Assembly: GCF_019977275.1 (NCBI RefSeq)
Contig: NZ_AP024650.1
Location: forward strand, 372,001 to 436,000
DNA length: 64,000 nt
Reading direction: 5' to 3'
DNA from: Arthrobacter sp. StoSoilB19
GTDB taxonomy: Bacteria; Actinomycetota; Actinomycetes; Actinomycetales; Micrococcaceae
A model generated the notes under the pieces. That model was not told where the DNA came from. It worked only from the letters and a program-made list of their open reading frames with translations, and searched no databases. The translations under genes were made by a program, and so were the position numbers. This document shows positions 15,857-23,376 of this stretch, piece after piece. Within the stretch, counting starts at the first letter, position 1, and each line of letters starts with the position of its first letter.

Positions 15857-16798
15857 ATGCAGCACGTGCAAACCGTCAGTTTCCCCGAACCCCAGCTCCT
15901 GGCCGATTTGTCCCCGCTCCCGGAGGGACTGACGGGAGTGGTGTGGGACATGCAGGGGGCCCCTGACGAGGCCCACGGAAGCATCGACGGGGTCATCCTG
16001 CCGTACCTCAATGCCGGCGCGGTCCTGGCGAACCTTGGCAAGGTCCCGGACCTGAAGTTCGTGCAAACTCAGTCAACAGGGTTCGACGGCGTCCGCGAGG
16101 CAGCGGGTCCGGCCGCCGCCGTGGCAAACGCCTCGGGCGTCCATGCAGCTGCCACCGCGGAGCTGGCCGTTGGCCTCATCCTCGCCAAGCTCCGCGGCAT
16201 CGACCAGGCCGCCCGCGATCAACAGGCCGAACGCTGGAACCCGCAACGCCGCCAGTCGCTGGCCGACCGGAAGGTCCTGCTGCTGGGCATCGGCGGAATC
16301 GGGAAGGAGCTGGCCCGCCGCCTGGAGCCCTTCGAAGTCACACTGACCCGGGTGGGAAGCGCCGCACGGACCGATGCGGACGGCCAGGTCCATGGTCCGG
16401 ATGAACTCGTGGCGCTCGCCGCCGGCCACGACATCCTGGTCTCCGTCCTTCCCCTCACCGAGGCGACCCACCACCTGGTGGGAGCCAAGGTCCTGGCCGC
16501 CCTGCCGGACGGCGCCCTGGTGGTCAACGTCGGCCGCGGCGCCGTGATCGACACCGACGCCCTAACGGCTGAAGTGGTGTCCGGCCGCCTGCACTGCGCC
16601 ATCGACGTTGTCGACCCCGAACCGCTGCCCGCCGGCCACCCGCTCTGGTCGTCGGAGAACGCCCTCATCACCCCCCACGTTGGCGGCAACGCCTCAGCGT
16701 TCGAACCACGGATCCTGAAACTCCTGAAACGGCAGCTTGAGGCCCTCGCCGTCGGCGAAACCCCGGTCAACCTGGTGCAGCAGGGACCGTTCGCATGA
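15857..16798 (+). CDS. D-2-hydroxyacid dehydrogenase family protein
   Basis: A 313-residue NAD(P)-dependent D-isomer 2-hydroxyacid dehydrogenase. The Rossmann motif GIGGIG, the catalytic Arg in VVNVGRGA, Glu in DVVDPEPLP and His in TPHVGGNA are all seen. In this operon it could act as a 2-ketoaldonate reductase (GhrB/TkrA role), for example making L-idonate from 2-keto-L-gulonate, which is inference from neighbours. It overlaps the next gene by 4 bp (ATGA). Phosphoglycerate or glyoxylate reductase activity is an alternative. Confidence 0.86.
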   Translation: MQHVQTVSFPEPQLLADLSPLPEGLTGVVWDMQGAPDEAHGSIDGVILPYLNAGAVLANLGKVPDLKFVQTQSTGFDGVREAAGPAAAVANASGVHAAATAELAVGLILAKLRGIDQAARDQQAERWNPQRRQSLADRKVLLLGIGGIGKELARRLEPFEVTLTRVGSAARTDADGQVHGPDELVALAAGHDILVSVLPLTEATHHLVGAKVLAALPDGALVVNVGRGAVIDTDALTAEVVSGRLHCAIDVVDPEPLPAGHPLWSSENALITPHVGGNASAFEPRILKLLKRQLEALAVGETPVNLVQQGPFA

Positions 16799-17565
16799 GC
16801 TCACTGTTTGACCTCACCGGCCGCGTCGCATTGGTCACCGGCTCCAGCCGCGGCATCGGCTCGTCACTCGCCCGGGCACTGGCCGACGCCGGTGCCACGG
16901 TTGTGCTGAATGGCATCAACCCGGAGCGGCTCAAGGAAGCCGAAGCCGCGCTCGCCGCCGACTTCCCGGCCGGCCGCATCGCCAGCATCGCGTTTGACGT
17001 CACCGACGGCGAGGCGGCAGCCCGCAGCATCGCGTGGATCGAAGAGCACGTGGGTCCGTTGGAGATTCTGGTGAACAACGCCGGGATCCAGCACCGGGTG
17101 CCGATGCTGGACCTTGAGGTGGCGGATTGGGAGCGGGTCATTTCCACGGACCTGACCAGTGCGTTCCTGGTGGGGCGGGAGGCGGCCCGGCACATGATTC
17201 CGCGCGGCCGGGGCAAGATCATCAACATCTGCTCGGTGCAGACGGACCTGGCCCGCCCCACTATCGCCCCGTATGTTGCCGCCAAGGGCGGGCTGCGGAA
17301 CCTCACCCGGGCCATGACGGCCGAGTGGGCCGCTTCCGGCCTGCAGGTCAACGGGATCGCGCCGGGGTATATCCACACCGAGATGACGCAGAACCTGGTG
17401 GACGACGAACAGTTCAATACCTGGATCCTGGGCCGCACCCCGGCCCACCGCTGGGGCACGCCGAAGGACCTGGCCGGGCCCGTGGTCTGGCTGGCCTCGG
17501 ACGGGTCGGACTTCGTGAACGGCCAGACCATTTTCATCGACGGCGGAATGACGGTGGTGGTCTGA
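16795..17565 (+). CDS. gluconate 5-dehydrogenase-like SDR
   Basis: A 256-residue SDR closest in pattern to gluconate 5-dehydrogenase (IdnO), which interconverts 5-keto-D-gluconate and D-gluconate. It shows TGSSRGIG, NNAGIQHR, S in ICSVQ, and the catalytic YVAAK, and ends with NGQTIFIDGGM as in the family. Start ATG overlaps the upstream stop by 4 bp, and its own stop overlaps the next ATG by 1 bp (TGATG). Neighbouring idonate dehydrogenase and gluconokinase genes support the assignment. Confidence 0.85.
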   Translation: MSSLFDLTGRVALVTGSSRGIGSSLARALADAGATVVLNGINPERLKEAEAALAADFPAGRIASIAFDVTDGEAAARSIAWIEEHVGPLEILVNNAGIQHRVPMLDLEVADWERVISTDLTSAFLVGREAARHMIPRGRGKIINICSVQTDLARPTIAPYVAAKGGLRNLTRAMTAEWAASGLQVNGIAPGYIHTEMTQNLVDDEQFNTWILGRTPAHRWGTPKDLAGPVVWLASDGSDFVNGQTIFIDGGMTVVV

Positions 17566-18656
17566 TGCCCGCGAACACACCCGTCCAGCCAGGCCCCAAC
17601 ACGCTGCCCGCCTCCGGGCCGGCCGTGGTGGCCCACGCCGCCGGGGACCTCCGGATCGATGAGGTCCCGCTGGCCCTGCCGGCGGATGACCAGGCCGTCG
17701 TCGAGGTCTTGTACGGCGGCATCTGCGGCTCGGACCTGCATTACTGGCTGCACGGCGCGGCCGGGGAATCCATCCTGAAGGCACCCCTGGTCCTGGGCCA
17801 CGAAATCTCCGGCGTGGTGGTCCGCGCCGCCGCCAACGGCCAGGGACCGCAGCCCGGAACCGCCGTCGCCGTCCACCCCGCCACCCCGGGACCCGGCGCG
17901 GCCAGGTACCCCGCGGACCGGCCCAACCTCTCACCCGGCTGCACCTACCTGGGCAGTGCCGCCCGCTACCCGCATACCGACGGCGCCTTCAGCCGGTACG
18001 TGAACCTGCCCGTCCGGATGCTGCGGGCCCTGCCCGAGGGCATCGACCTGCGCACGGCCGCCCTGGTCGAACCCGCGTCCGTGGCCTGGCACGCGGTCTC
18101 CCGCGCCGGGGACGTGGCAGGGAAGACCGCGCTGGTGATCGGGTCCGGCCCCATCGGTGCCCTCGCTGTCGCGGTCCTCAAACGCGCCGGTGCAGCGCAC
18201 ATCACCGCTGTGGACCTCCATCCCAAGCCGCTGGAGATCGCCAAGGCCGTCGGCGCGGACCAGGTCATCAACGCCGCAGACACGGAAGCGATCGCCGCCG
18301 TGGAGGCGGACGTGGTGATCGAATCCTCCGGCAACCACCACGGACTGGCCTCCGCCATCCGCGGCGCGGTGCGGGGCGGGACCGTGGTAATGGTGGGGCT
18401 GCTGCCCACCGGCATGCAGCCGCTACCCATCTCGCTGGCCATCACCCGCGAACTGGACCTCAAGGGCTCCTTCCGCTTCAACGACGAAATCGACGAGGTC
18501 ATCGCGGCGCTTGCCGACGGGTCACTGCACATCGACCCCGTCATCACCCACCAATACCCCGTGGAGGACGCCCTGCACGCCTTCGAGGTGGCCAAGGACT
18601 CCACCAGTTCCGGCAAAGTCCTCCTCAGCTTCGACGGGAACGGGGAGGAACGGTGA
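17565..18656 (+). CDS. idnD: L-idonate 5-dehydrogenase-like zinc alcohol dehydrogenase
   Basis: A 363-residue medium-chain dehydrogenase resembling L-idonate 5-dehydrogenase. The catalytic zinc set is C54 in GGICGSDLHYW, H79-E80 in GHE, and E in VEPASVAWH. The NAD loop is VIGSGPIG. The structural-zinc lobe, normally four Cys, reads HPATPGPGAARYP with only C126 left, so that zinc site is lost, though the following GSAARYPHTDGAFSRY matches IdnD. ATG 17565 overlaps the previous stop, and a longer frame from 17127 is a shadow of the SDR. It should feed 5-ketogluconate to the upstream SDR. Confidence 0.87.
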   Translation: MPANTPVQPGPNTLPASGPAVVAHAAGDLRIDEVPLALPADDQAVVEVLYGGICGSDLHYWLHGAAGESILKAPLVLGHEISGVVVRAAANGQGPQPGTAVAVHPATPGPGAARYPADRPNLSPGCTYLGSAARYPHTDGAFSRYVNLPVRMLRALPEGIDLRTAALVEPASVAWHAVSRAGDVAGKTALVIGSGPIGALAVAVLKRAGAAHITAVDLHPKPLEIAKAVGADQVINAADTEAIAAVEADVVIESSGNHHGLASAIRGAVRGGTVVMVGLLPTGMQPLPISLAITRELDLKGSFRFNDEIDEVIAALADGSLHIDPVITHQYPVEDALHAFEVAKDSTSSGKVLLSFDGNGEER

Positions 18657-19195
18657 ACGCCCCGTTGCCGCCCCTGGTGGTGATGGGCGTGTCCGGCTCG
18701 GGGAAATCCACCATGGGCTCCCTGCTGGGCCTGCGTCTGGACATGCCATTCTTCGATGGCGACGATTTCCATCCGGCCGCCAACAAGCAGAAAATGGGCG
18801 CCGGCAAACCGCTCACGGACGTTGACAGGGAGCCCTGGCTTGGCACGCTGGGGGAGCTGCTCGCAGGAAAGGCCGACGGCGTCACAACAGTCCCGCCTAT
18901 CGTCGCCTGCTCAGCGTTGAAGCGCCGCTACCGGGACCTGCTGCGCAGCGCAGCGCCGGATGTTGTCTTCATCCACCTGACCGGAAGCGCGGGCACCATT
19001 GGCGCGCGGATGGAAGCCCGCGCCCACGAGTTCATGCCGCGGACCCTGCTGGAATCCCAGTTCGCAGCCTTGGAGGAACTGGACGAGGACGAGGCCCACC
19101 TCCTGGCCGATATCACCGAGCCCCCGGAACTCCTGGTGGAACGGCTGGCCACGGAGCTCCAGGCCGTGTCCGCTAAGGCGGTCCGCACCGCCTGA
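18653..19195 (+). CDS. gntK: gluconokinase
   Basis: A 180-residue gluconokinase phosphorylating D-gluconate at O6 for the pentose phosphate pathway. The P-loop is GVSGSGKST (12-20), followed by the typical FDGDDFHPAANKQKMGAGKPLTDxDRxPWL block, with CSALKRRYRDLLR in the lid region. GTG start overlaps the idnD stop by 4 bp. It closes the operon, turning the gluconate made by IdnD and the IdnO-like SDR into 6-phosphogluconate. No gluconate or idonate permease is coded in this operon. Confidence 0.93.
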   Translation: MNAPLPPLVVMGVSGSGKSTMGSLLGLRLDMPFFDGDDFHPAANKQKMGAGKPLTDVDREPWLGTLGELLAGKADGVTTVPPIVACSALKRRYRDLLRSAAPDVVFIHLTGSAGTIGARMEARAHEFMPRTLLESQFAALEELDEDEAHLLADITEPPELLVERLATELQAVSAKAVRTA

Positions 19196-19222
19196 TTCAC
19201 AAACGGGTGTTCCGCCCTTGTG

Positions 19223-19256
19223 GTGGTAGTAGGTAGACTGGCCTACCTACTACCAC
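19223..19256. promoter_or_regulatory. perfect 14-bp-arm operator for TetR
   Basis: GTGGTAGTAGGTAG (19223-19236) and CTACCTACTACCAC (19243-19256) are perfect arms 6 nt apart, ending 13 bp before the TetR start. The core TAGACTGGCCTA lies at its centre. Binding here would block the promoter of the tetR-eamA pair. Confidence 0.85.
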
Positions 19257-19269
19257 CGCAAGGAGCCCC

Positions 19270-19866
19270 ATGCCTGTGTCACGCGCTTCGGCGACCAGCC
19301 GCCGCCCCGCCCGGGTGCTGCTGCTTGAAGCGGCAGCGCGCCTTTTCTATGCCCAGGGGGTGGCCGCCACGGGGATCGACACCATCACTGCCGAGGCGGG
19401 CGTTGCCAAAAAAAGCCTCTACAACAACTTCACGTCCAAAGCGGACCTCGTGGCCGCCTACCTGGAAGCACGGCGTGAGGAGTGGCTCGGCCTTTACCGG
19501 ACGCGGCTGGAAAAGGCCGGGACCCCGTCGGAGCAGGCACTGGCGGTCTTCGACGCCTACCTGGACCACGCAAATGCCGCCTACCAGCACGGATTCCGCG
19601 GCTGCGGGCTGCTCAACGCGGCGGCTGAACTGCCCGCAGGGGACCCCGGGCGGACTGCAGTGCGGCTCCACAAGGAGGAAGTGCAGGAACTCCTGGCCCG
19701 GCACGTCACGGCACTGTTGCCCGGGAGGGAGGGGCAGGCGCCTGCCGTTGCCGCCCACTTGGCCTTCCTCCTCGAAGGTGCCATGGCCAGGGCAGGCCTG
19801 GAGGGCGGCGACGTGCCGCTGCGGCAAGCCCGGGCCATCGCCGGGCAACTGCTGGACGACCTGTGA
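19270..19866 (+). CDS. TetR-family regulator
   Basis: A 198-residue TetR repressor. The DNA-binding domain (about 15-60) reads RVLLLEAAARLFYAQGVAATGIDTITAEAGVAKKSLYNNFTSKADLVAAYL, close to the LmrA/YxaF type. The ligand domain follows and contains FRGCGLLNAAAE, typical of that subgroup. It is preceded by AAGGAG and by a perfect palindrome at 19223-19256, so it should repress itself and the transporter gene that overlaps its stop by 4 bp. The inducer is probably something the transporter exports. Confidence 0.9.
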   Translation: MPVSRASATSRRPARVLLLEAAARLFYAQGVAATGIDTITAEAGVAKKSLYNNFTSKADLVAAYLEARREEWLGLYRTRLEKAGTPSEQALAVFDAYLDHANAAYQHGFRGCGLLNAAAELPAGDPGRTAVRLHKEEVQELLARHVTALLPGREGQAPAVAAHLAFLLEGAMARAGLEGGDVPLRQARAIAGQLLDDL

Positions 19867-20954
19867 ACAACAAGCCAAACCATCAGCAGGCCCAGCCCTG
19901 GGGAGCGCTCTCCATAGTGGCGGCATCCATCCTCTGGGGAACCACCGGAACAGCGGCCACCTTCGCGCCCGCCGTGAGCCCACTGGCCATCGGCGCGGTG
20001 GCAATGGGGCTGGGCGGACTGATGCAGGCACTGTACGCCGCACGGCACATTGCCGTTCAGTCGGGCAGCCTGCTTGCGCGATGGCGCCTGGTATCCCTCG
20101 GTGCCGTGGCGGTTGCTGTCTACCCCCTGGCCTTCTACAGTTCCATGCGCCTCTCCGGAGTGGCCGTGGGTACGGTGGTTTCCATCGGTTCAGCTCCGGT
20201 AGCGGCCGCCCTGATCGAACGTTTCGCGGACGGGAAGCCGCTGAGCCGACGCTGGATTCTCGGGGCGCTGCTGGGAATTGGCGGCGCAGCCCTGCTGTCC
20301 CTTGCCGGGCACTCGCCGGCAGCACCCGCACACGGGGCTGCTGGCGCCGGGGCTGATTCCTGGAACTCGACTTCCTTGACTTTGACTTCCTTGGCGCCGA
20401 CGGCGGGAATCCTGCTGGGGCTGCTGGCCGGAACTACTTATGCTCTGTACTCCTGGGCGGCACACCGGCTGACCGGTGACGGGGTCTCTTCACGGGCGGC
20501 CATGGGCGCCGTTTTCGGACTCGGCGGGCTCCTCCTGGTGCCTGTCCTTGCCGCAACGGGACGCCCGCTGCTGGAGTCCTGGACCAGCGTCAGCGTCGGC
20601 GCCTACATGGCGGCGGTCCCCATGTTTGCCGGGTACCTGCTGTTCGGGTGGGGCCTGGCCCGGGTAGGGGCGAGCACGGCCACCGGCATCTCGCTGCTCG
20701 AAACCGTGGTGGCCGCCGTCCTGGCCGTGCTCGTGGTGGGAGAACGGCTCCCAGCACTTGCCTGGCTTGGCGCCGCCGTCGTCCTGGCAAGCATGTTCAT
20801 CCTGGCGCCGCGGCGGCAAACTGCTGCGGCACCCGGGGGCCGCGCAGGTGCACCACCACGGCCATCAGCCGGTGGTCTGCCGGCCGCCGCTCCGGGCCAG
20901 CACCGTGGGACCGAGCAGCAGGCAGGCGCCCAGCCCCAGCAACAGAATCCCTAG
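19863..20954 (+). CDS. EamA-type transporter
   Basis: A 363-residue membrane protein with two EamA (DMT) repeats, about ten helices. The first repeat begins ILWGTTGTAATFAP and the second has a matching TYALYSWAAHRL segment. It probably exports small metabolites or drugs. GTG 19863 overlaps the tetR stop by 4 bp, so the two are co-translated under the palindromic operator. The C-terminal 45 residues are Pro/Gln/Ala-rich and lie over the 3' end of the converging DUF3040 gene (90-bp overlap), so the tail may be a recent extension. Confidence 0.88.
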   Translation: MNNKPNHQQAQPWGALSIVAASILWGTTGTAATFAPAVSPLAIGAVAMGLGGLMQALYAARHIAVQSGSLLARWRLVSLGAVAVAVYPLAFYSSMRLSGVAVGTVVSIGSAPVAAALIERFADGKPLSRRWILGALLGIGGAALLSLAGHSPAAPAHGAAGAGADSWNSTSLTLTSLAPTAGILLGLLAGTTYALYSWAAHRLTGDGVSSRAAMGAVFGLGGLLLVPVLAATGRPLLESWTSVSVGAYMAAVPMFAGYLLFGWGLARVGASTATGISLLETVVAAVLAVLVVGERLPALAWLGAAVVLASMFILAPRRQTAAAPGGRAGAPPRPSAGGLPAAAPGQHRGTEQQAGAQPQQQNP

Positions 20955-21161
20955 CACCACCGCACCGGGAGCCGGCAGCCCGGCCCCCGCGATAATGAGC
21001 ACCACACCAATCAGTGCCGCCGCCATGCCCGGGAACAGGCCTGCGGGGAGACGGCGTGCCGGATAGCCGGACAGCAGTTCCATGGCCAGGTGGGGATCGT
21101 CCGCGATCAGCCCCAGTTCCAGCTCCTTGAGCAGGCGTCGCTCCTCATCGGACATTGGCAT
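20865..21161 (-). CDS. DUF3040 membrane protein
   Basis: A 98-residue actinobacterial DUF3040 protein. The N-terminus MPMSDEERRLLKELELGLIADDPHLA is the family signature, and two hydrophobic helices follow (about 44-62 and 66-86). Function is unknown, and members are often near cell-division genes, which is not the case here. The start is taken at 21161. An internal ATG two codons later is equally possible. It converges on and overlaps eamA by 90 bp. Confidence 0.85.
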   Translation of the reverse strand: MPMSDEERRLLKELELGLIADDPHLAMELLSGYPARRLPAGLFPGMAAALIGVVLIIAGAGLPAPGAVVLGILLLGLGACLLLGPTVLARSGGRQTTG

Positions 21162-21256
21162 GGCAGGCCCCGGCTTCCTTGGGCGGCGGTATCGGTATCG
21201 ACCGTAGGAGCCTTCAACCGGTTAGTCAATAGTCCGGGGTCCGGGCTGGAAGCCGC

Positions 21257-22303
21257 CTACCGGCGTCGTAATTCCGCGAACTCGATGGACGGCACGATTG
21301 CGCCCGCGTCCCGCTCCACAAAGTTGGTTCCCGGCGGCACCAGGTCGTCGATGGCATCCAGTACGGTCTCGCCAAGCTGGACATCCGCCGCGCGCAGGTA
21401 CGCCCGGAGGTGTTCCTCGCTGCGCGGGCCGATGATCACGCTGCTGATGGCGGGATGGGTCAGGGCAAACCCCACGGCCAGGTCCACCAGGGACATTTCC
21501 AGCTTGTCCGCCAGCCGGGCCAGCGAGTCCGCGGCCAGCAGCTTCCGCTCGCTGGATGGCCCGGAGATGTCGTACCGGCCGGACAGTGTGTGGACCCGGG
21601 TGGGCGGCTTGCCCGATTCGAGGACGAAGCTGCCGGACAGCCAACCGCCCGCCAGTGGGCCGTAGGCAAGCACGCCCAGGCCATACTGCTGGGCGATGGG
21701 CAGGACGTCCCGCTCGTTGCCGCGGACCAGCATGGAGTACGGAACCTGGTTGCCCAGCGGCGGGATCAGATGGTTTGTGGTGGCCAGCCACTGGGCCTCC
21801 ACCAGCTGGGCCGGCGTGAACACCGAGGTCCCGTAATACAGGATCTTGCCCTGGCGGATCAGGTCGTTGAGGGTGGTGATGGTCTCCAGGACGTCGGTGT
21901 TGTAGTCCGGCCGGTGCGCCTGGTACAGGTCGATGCGGTCCGTCTGCAGGCGCCGGAGGCTGCCCTCCACGGCCTGGGTGATCCAGCGCCGCGAGTTCCC
22001 GGAGTGCGCCGGGTTGGGGCTCATCTGGCCGTGGAACTTGGTGGCCAGGAAGACATCGTCCCGGCGGCCGCGGAGGGCCCGGCCCACCACCTGTTCGGAC
22101 TCACCCTGGGAGTAGACATCAGCGGTGTCGATTGCGGTGATGCCGGCGTCCAGGGCTTCATGGATGATCCGGATGCTCTCGTCCGCGCCGGTGGGGGCGC
22201 CCTGGGAGCTGCCGTTCCCCTCGCCGAAGTTCATGGTGCCAAGGGTGAGGGGACTGATGGGGGTTCCCGACCGTCCGAACACCCGCAGTTCGCTCAGGCT
22301 CAT
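21257..22303 (-). CDS. aldo/keto reductase
   Basis: A 348-residue NADPH-dependent aldo/keto reductase of the YghZ/Tas-like branch. The catalytic tetrad is visible as D-T-A-D-V-Y (Asp and Tyr), K in FLATKFHG and H in YQAHRPDYN, and the cofactor end reads IIGPRSEEHL. Start ATG 22303 (MSLSELRVFG) has GGAGGAGG upstream. The frame goes on to 22345 without need. It is a single gene, the first of four aldo/keto reductases in the window. The substrate is unknown. Confidence 0.88.
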   Translation of the reverse strand: MSLSELRVFGRSGTPISPLTLGTMNFGEGNGSSQGAPTGADESIRIIHEALDAGITAIDTADVYSQGESEQVVGRALRGRRDDVFLATKFHGQMSPNPAHSGNSRRWITQAVEGSLRRLQTDRIDLYQAHRPDYNTDVLETITTLNDLIRQGKILYYGTSVFTPAQLVEAQWLATTNHLIPPLGNQVPYSMLVRGNERDVLPIAQQYGLGVLAYGPLAGGWLSGSFVLESGKPPTRVHTLSGRYDISGPSSERKLLAADSLARLADKLEMSLVDLAVGFALTHPAISSVIIGPRSEEHLRAYLRAADVQLGETVLDAIDDLVPPGTNFVERDAGAIVPSIEFAELRRR

Positions 22304-22480
22304 CTGCGGCCTCCTCCATTCAGTTGCCGTGCCTTGGATCGTCACGAGGCTACACAGATTCGGCAGGCCGCCACAGATTCCCGCCTTAGTCCTTCTCTTT
22401 TCGTCGTACGGAGTAACCGGCGCCCCGCAAATGACGTTTTGTGGCGCGCACGCGGCACTCCATAGCGCCTATATTGAGGG

Positions 22481-23215
22481 ATGGGCTCCTCCAATAGTGA
22501 CGACCAGTTCGTCCAGTTGCATGACATCATCATGGGCAGCGGCAATGTTGCTGATTTCCTGACTGAGCTGTCCTCTGTTGCAGCCTCCGCCGTCAGCGAG
22601 GACGCGGGCGTGTTCGTCGAGTGCGGCGTGACCCTCCAGCGCCGCAAACGCAGTGCCACCATTGCGGGCAGCAGTGAACGCGCCGTTGTCCTGGACAAGC
22701 TGGAGCAGGTCCTGGGTGAAGGTCCGTGCATTGCGGCGCTGGAGGCCATGACGCCCGTCATCCTTTCCAATGTGGAGACCGATACCCGCTGGCCCAAGTA
22801 CCAGAAGTTGCTGGCCGAGAACGGCTGCCGCAGCGTCCTGGGCGTCCCGCTTGCCCTGGACGGGCACCAGTCCGCCGCGTTGAATTTTTTCGCTTCGGAA
22901 CCGGACGTGTTCGCTGACGAAGTCGTTCGCAGGGCTGAGGGGTTTGCTGACCTCGCGGGCCGCGCATTGAGGCTGGCACTGCGGATCGCCGACGCCCAGA
23001 ACCTGGCGGACGACCTGAGGGCCGCAATGGCCAACCGCACCACGATCGACCTGGCGTGCGGGGTGATCATGGCCCAGAACCGGTGCAGCCAGGATGAAGC
23101 CATGGCCCTGCTCACCAAGGCGTCCAGCCACCGGAACCAGAAGCTGCGGGACCTGGCAGCGGGAGTCATCGGCCGGGTCAGCGACGGAGCCGTGACCACG
23201 CACTTCGATCCGTAA
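22481..23215 (+). CDS. GAF-ANTAR regulator
   Basis: A 244-residue protein with an N-terminal GAF sensor (about 10-160, core LGEGPCIAALEAMTPVILSNVETDTRWPKY and LGVPLALDGHQSAALNFFA) and a C-terminal ANTAR RNA-binding domain (about 170-232, ANRTTIDLACGVIMAQNRCSQDEAMALLTKASS). Such actinobacterial proteins act by binding dual hairpins in mRNA to prevent termination. No obvious dual-hairpin target is next to it. The signal is unknown. Confidence 0.9.
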   Translation: MGSSNSDDQFVQLHDIIMGSGNVADFLTELSSVAASAVSEDAGVFVECGVTLQRRKRSATIAGSSERAVVLDKLEQVLGEGPCIAALEAMTPVILSNVETDTRWPKYQKLLAENGCRSVLGVPLALDGHQSAALNFFASEPDVFADEVVRRAEGFADLAGRALRLALRIADAQNLADDLRAAMANRTTIDLACGVIMAQNRCSQDEAMALLTKASSHRNQKLRDLAAGVIGRVSDGAVTTHFDP

Positions 23216-23376
23216 CGTCCACCTCCGGAACCCGTCCTGATCCGCCTGGATGCCGTCCCGGTTTCGCCTCCGCGCCGCCCTGCAATAATCTGAACCAACG
23301 GTTGTGCACGGGGGTGTCAGCGCCCGGTACAACAGCACTGTAAGTTCCGGGACCATCACAGACGAGGCGGACACCC

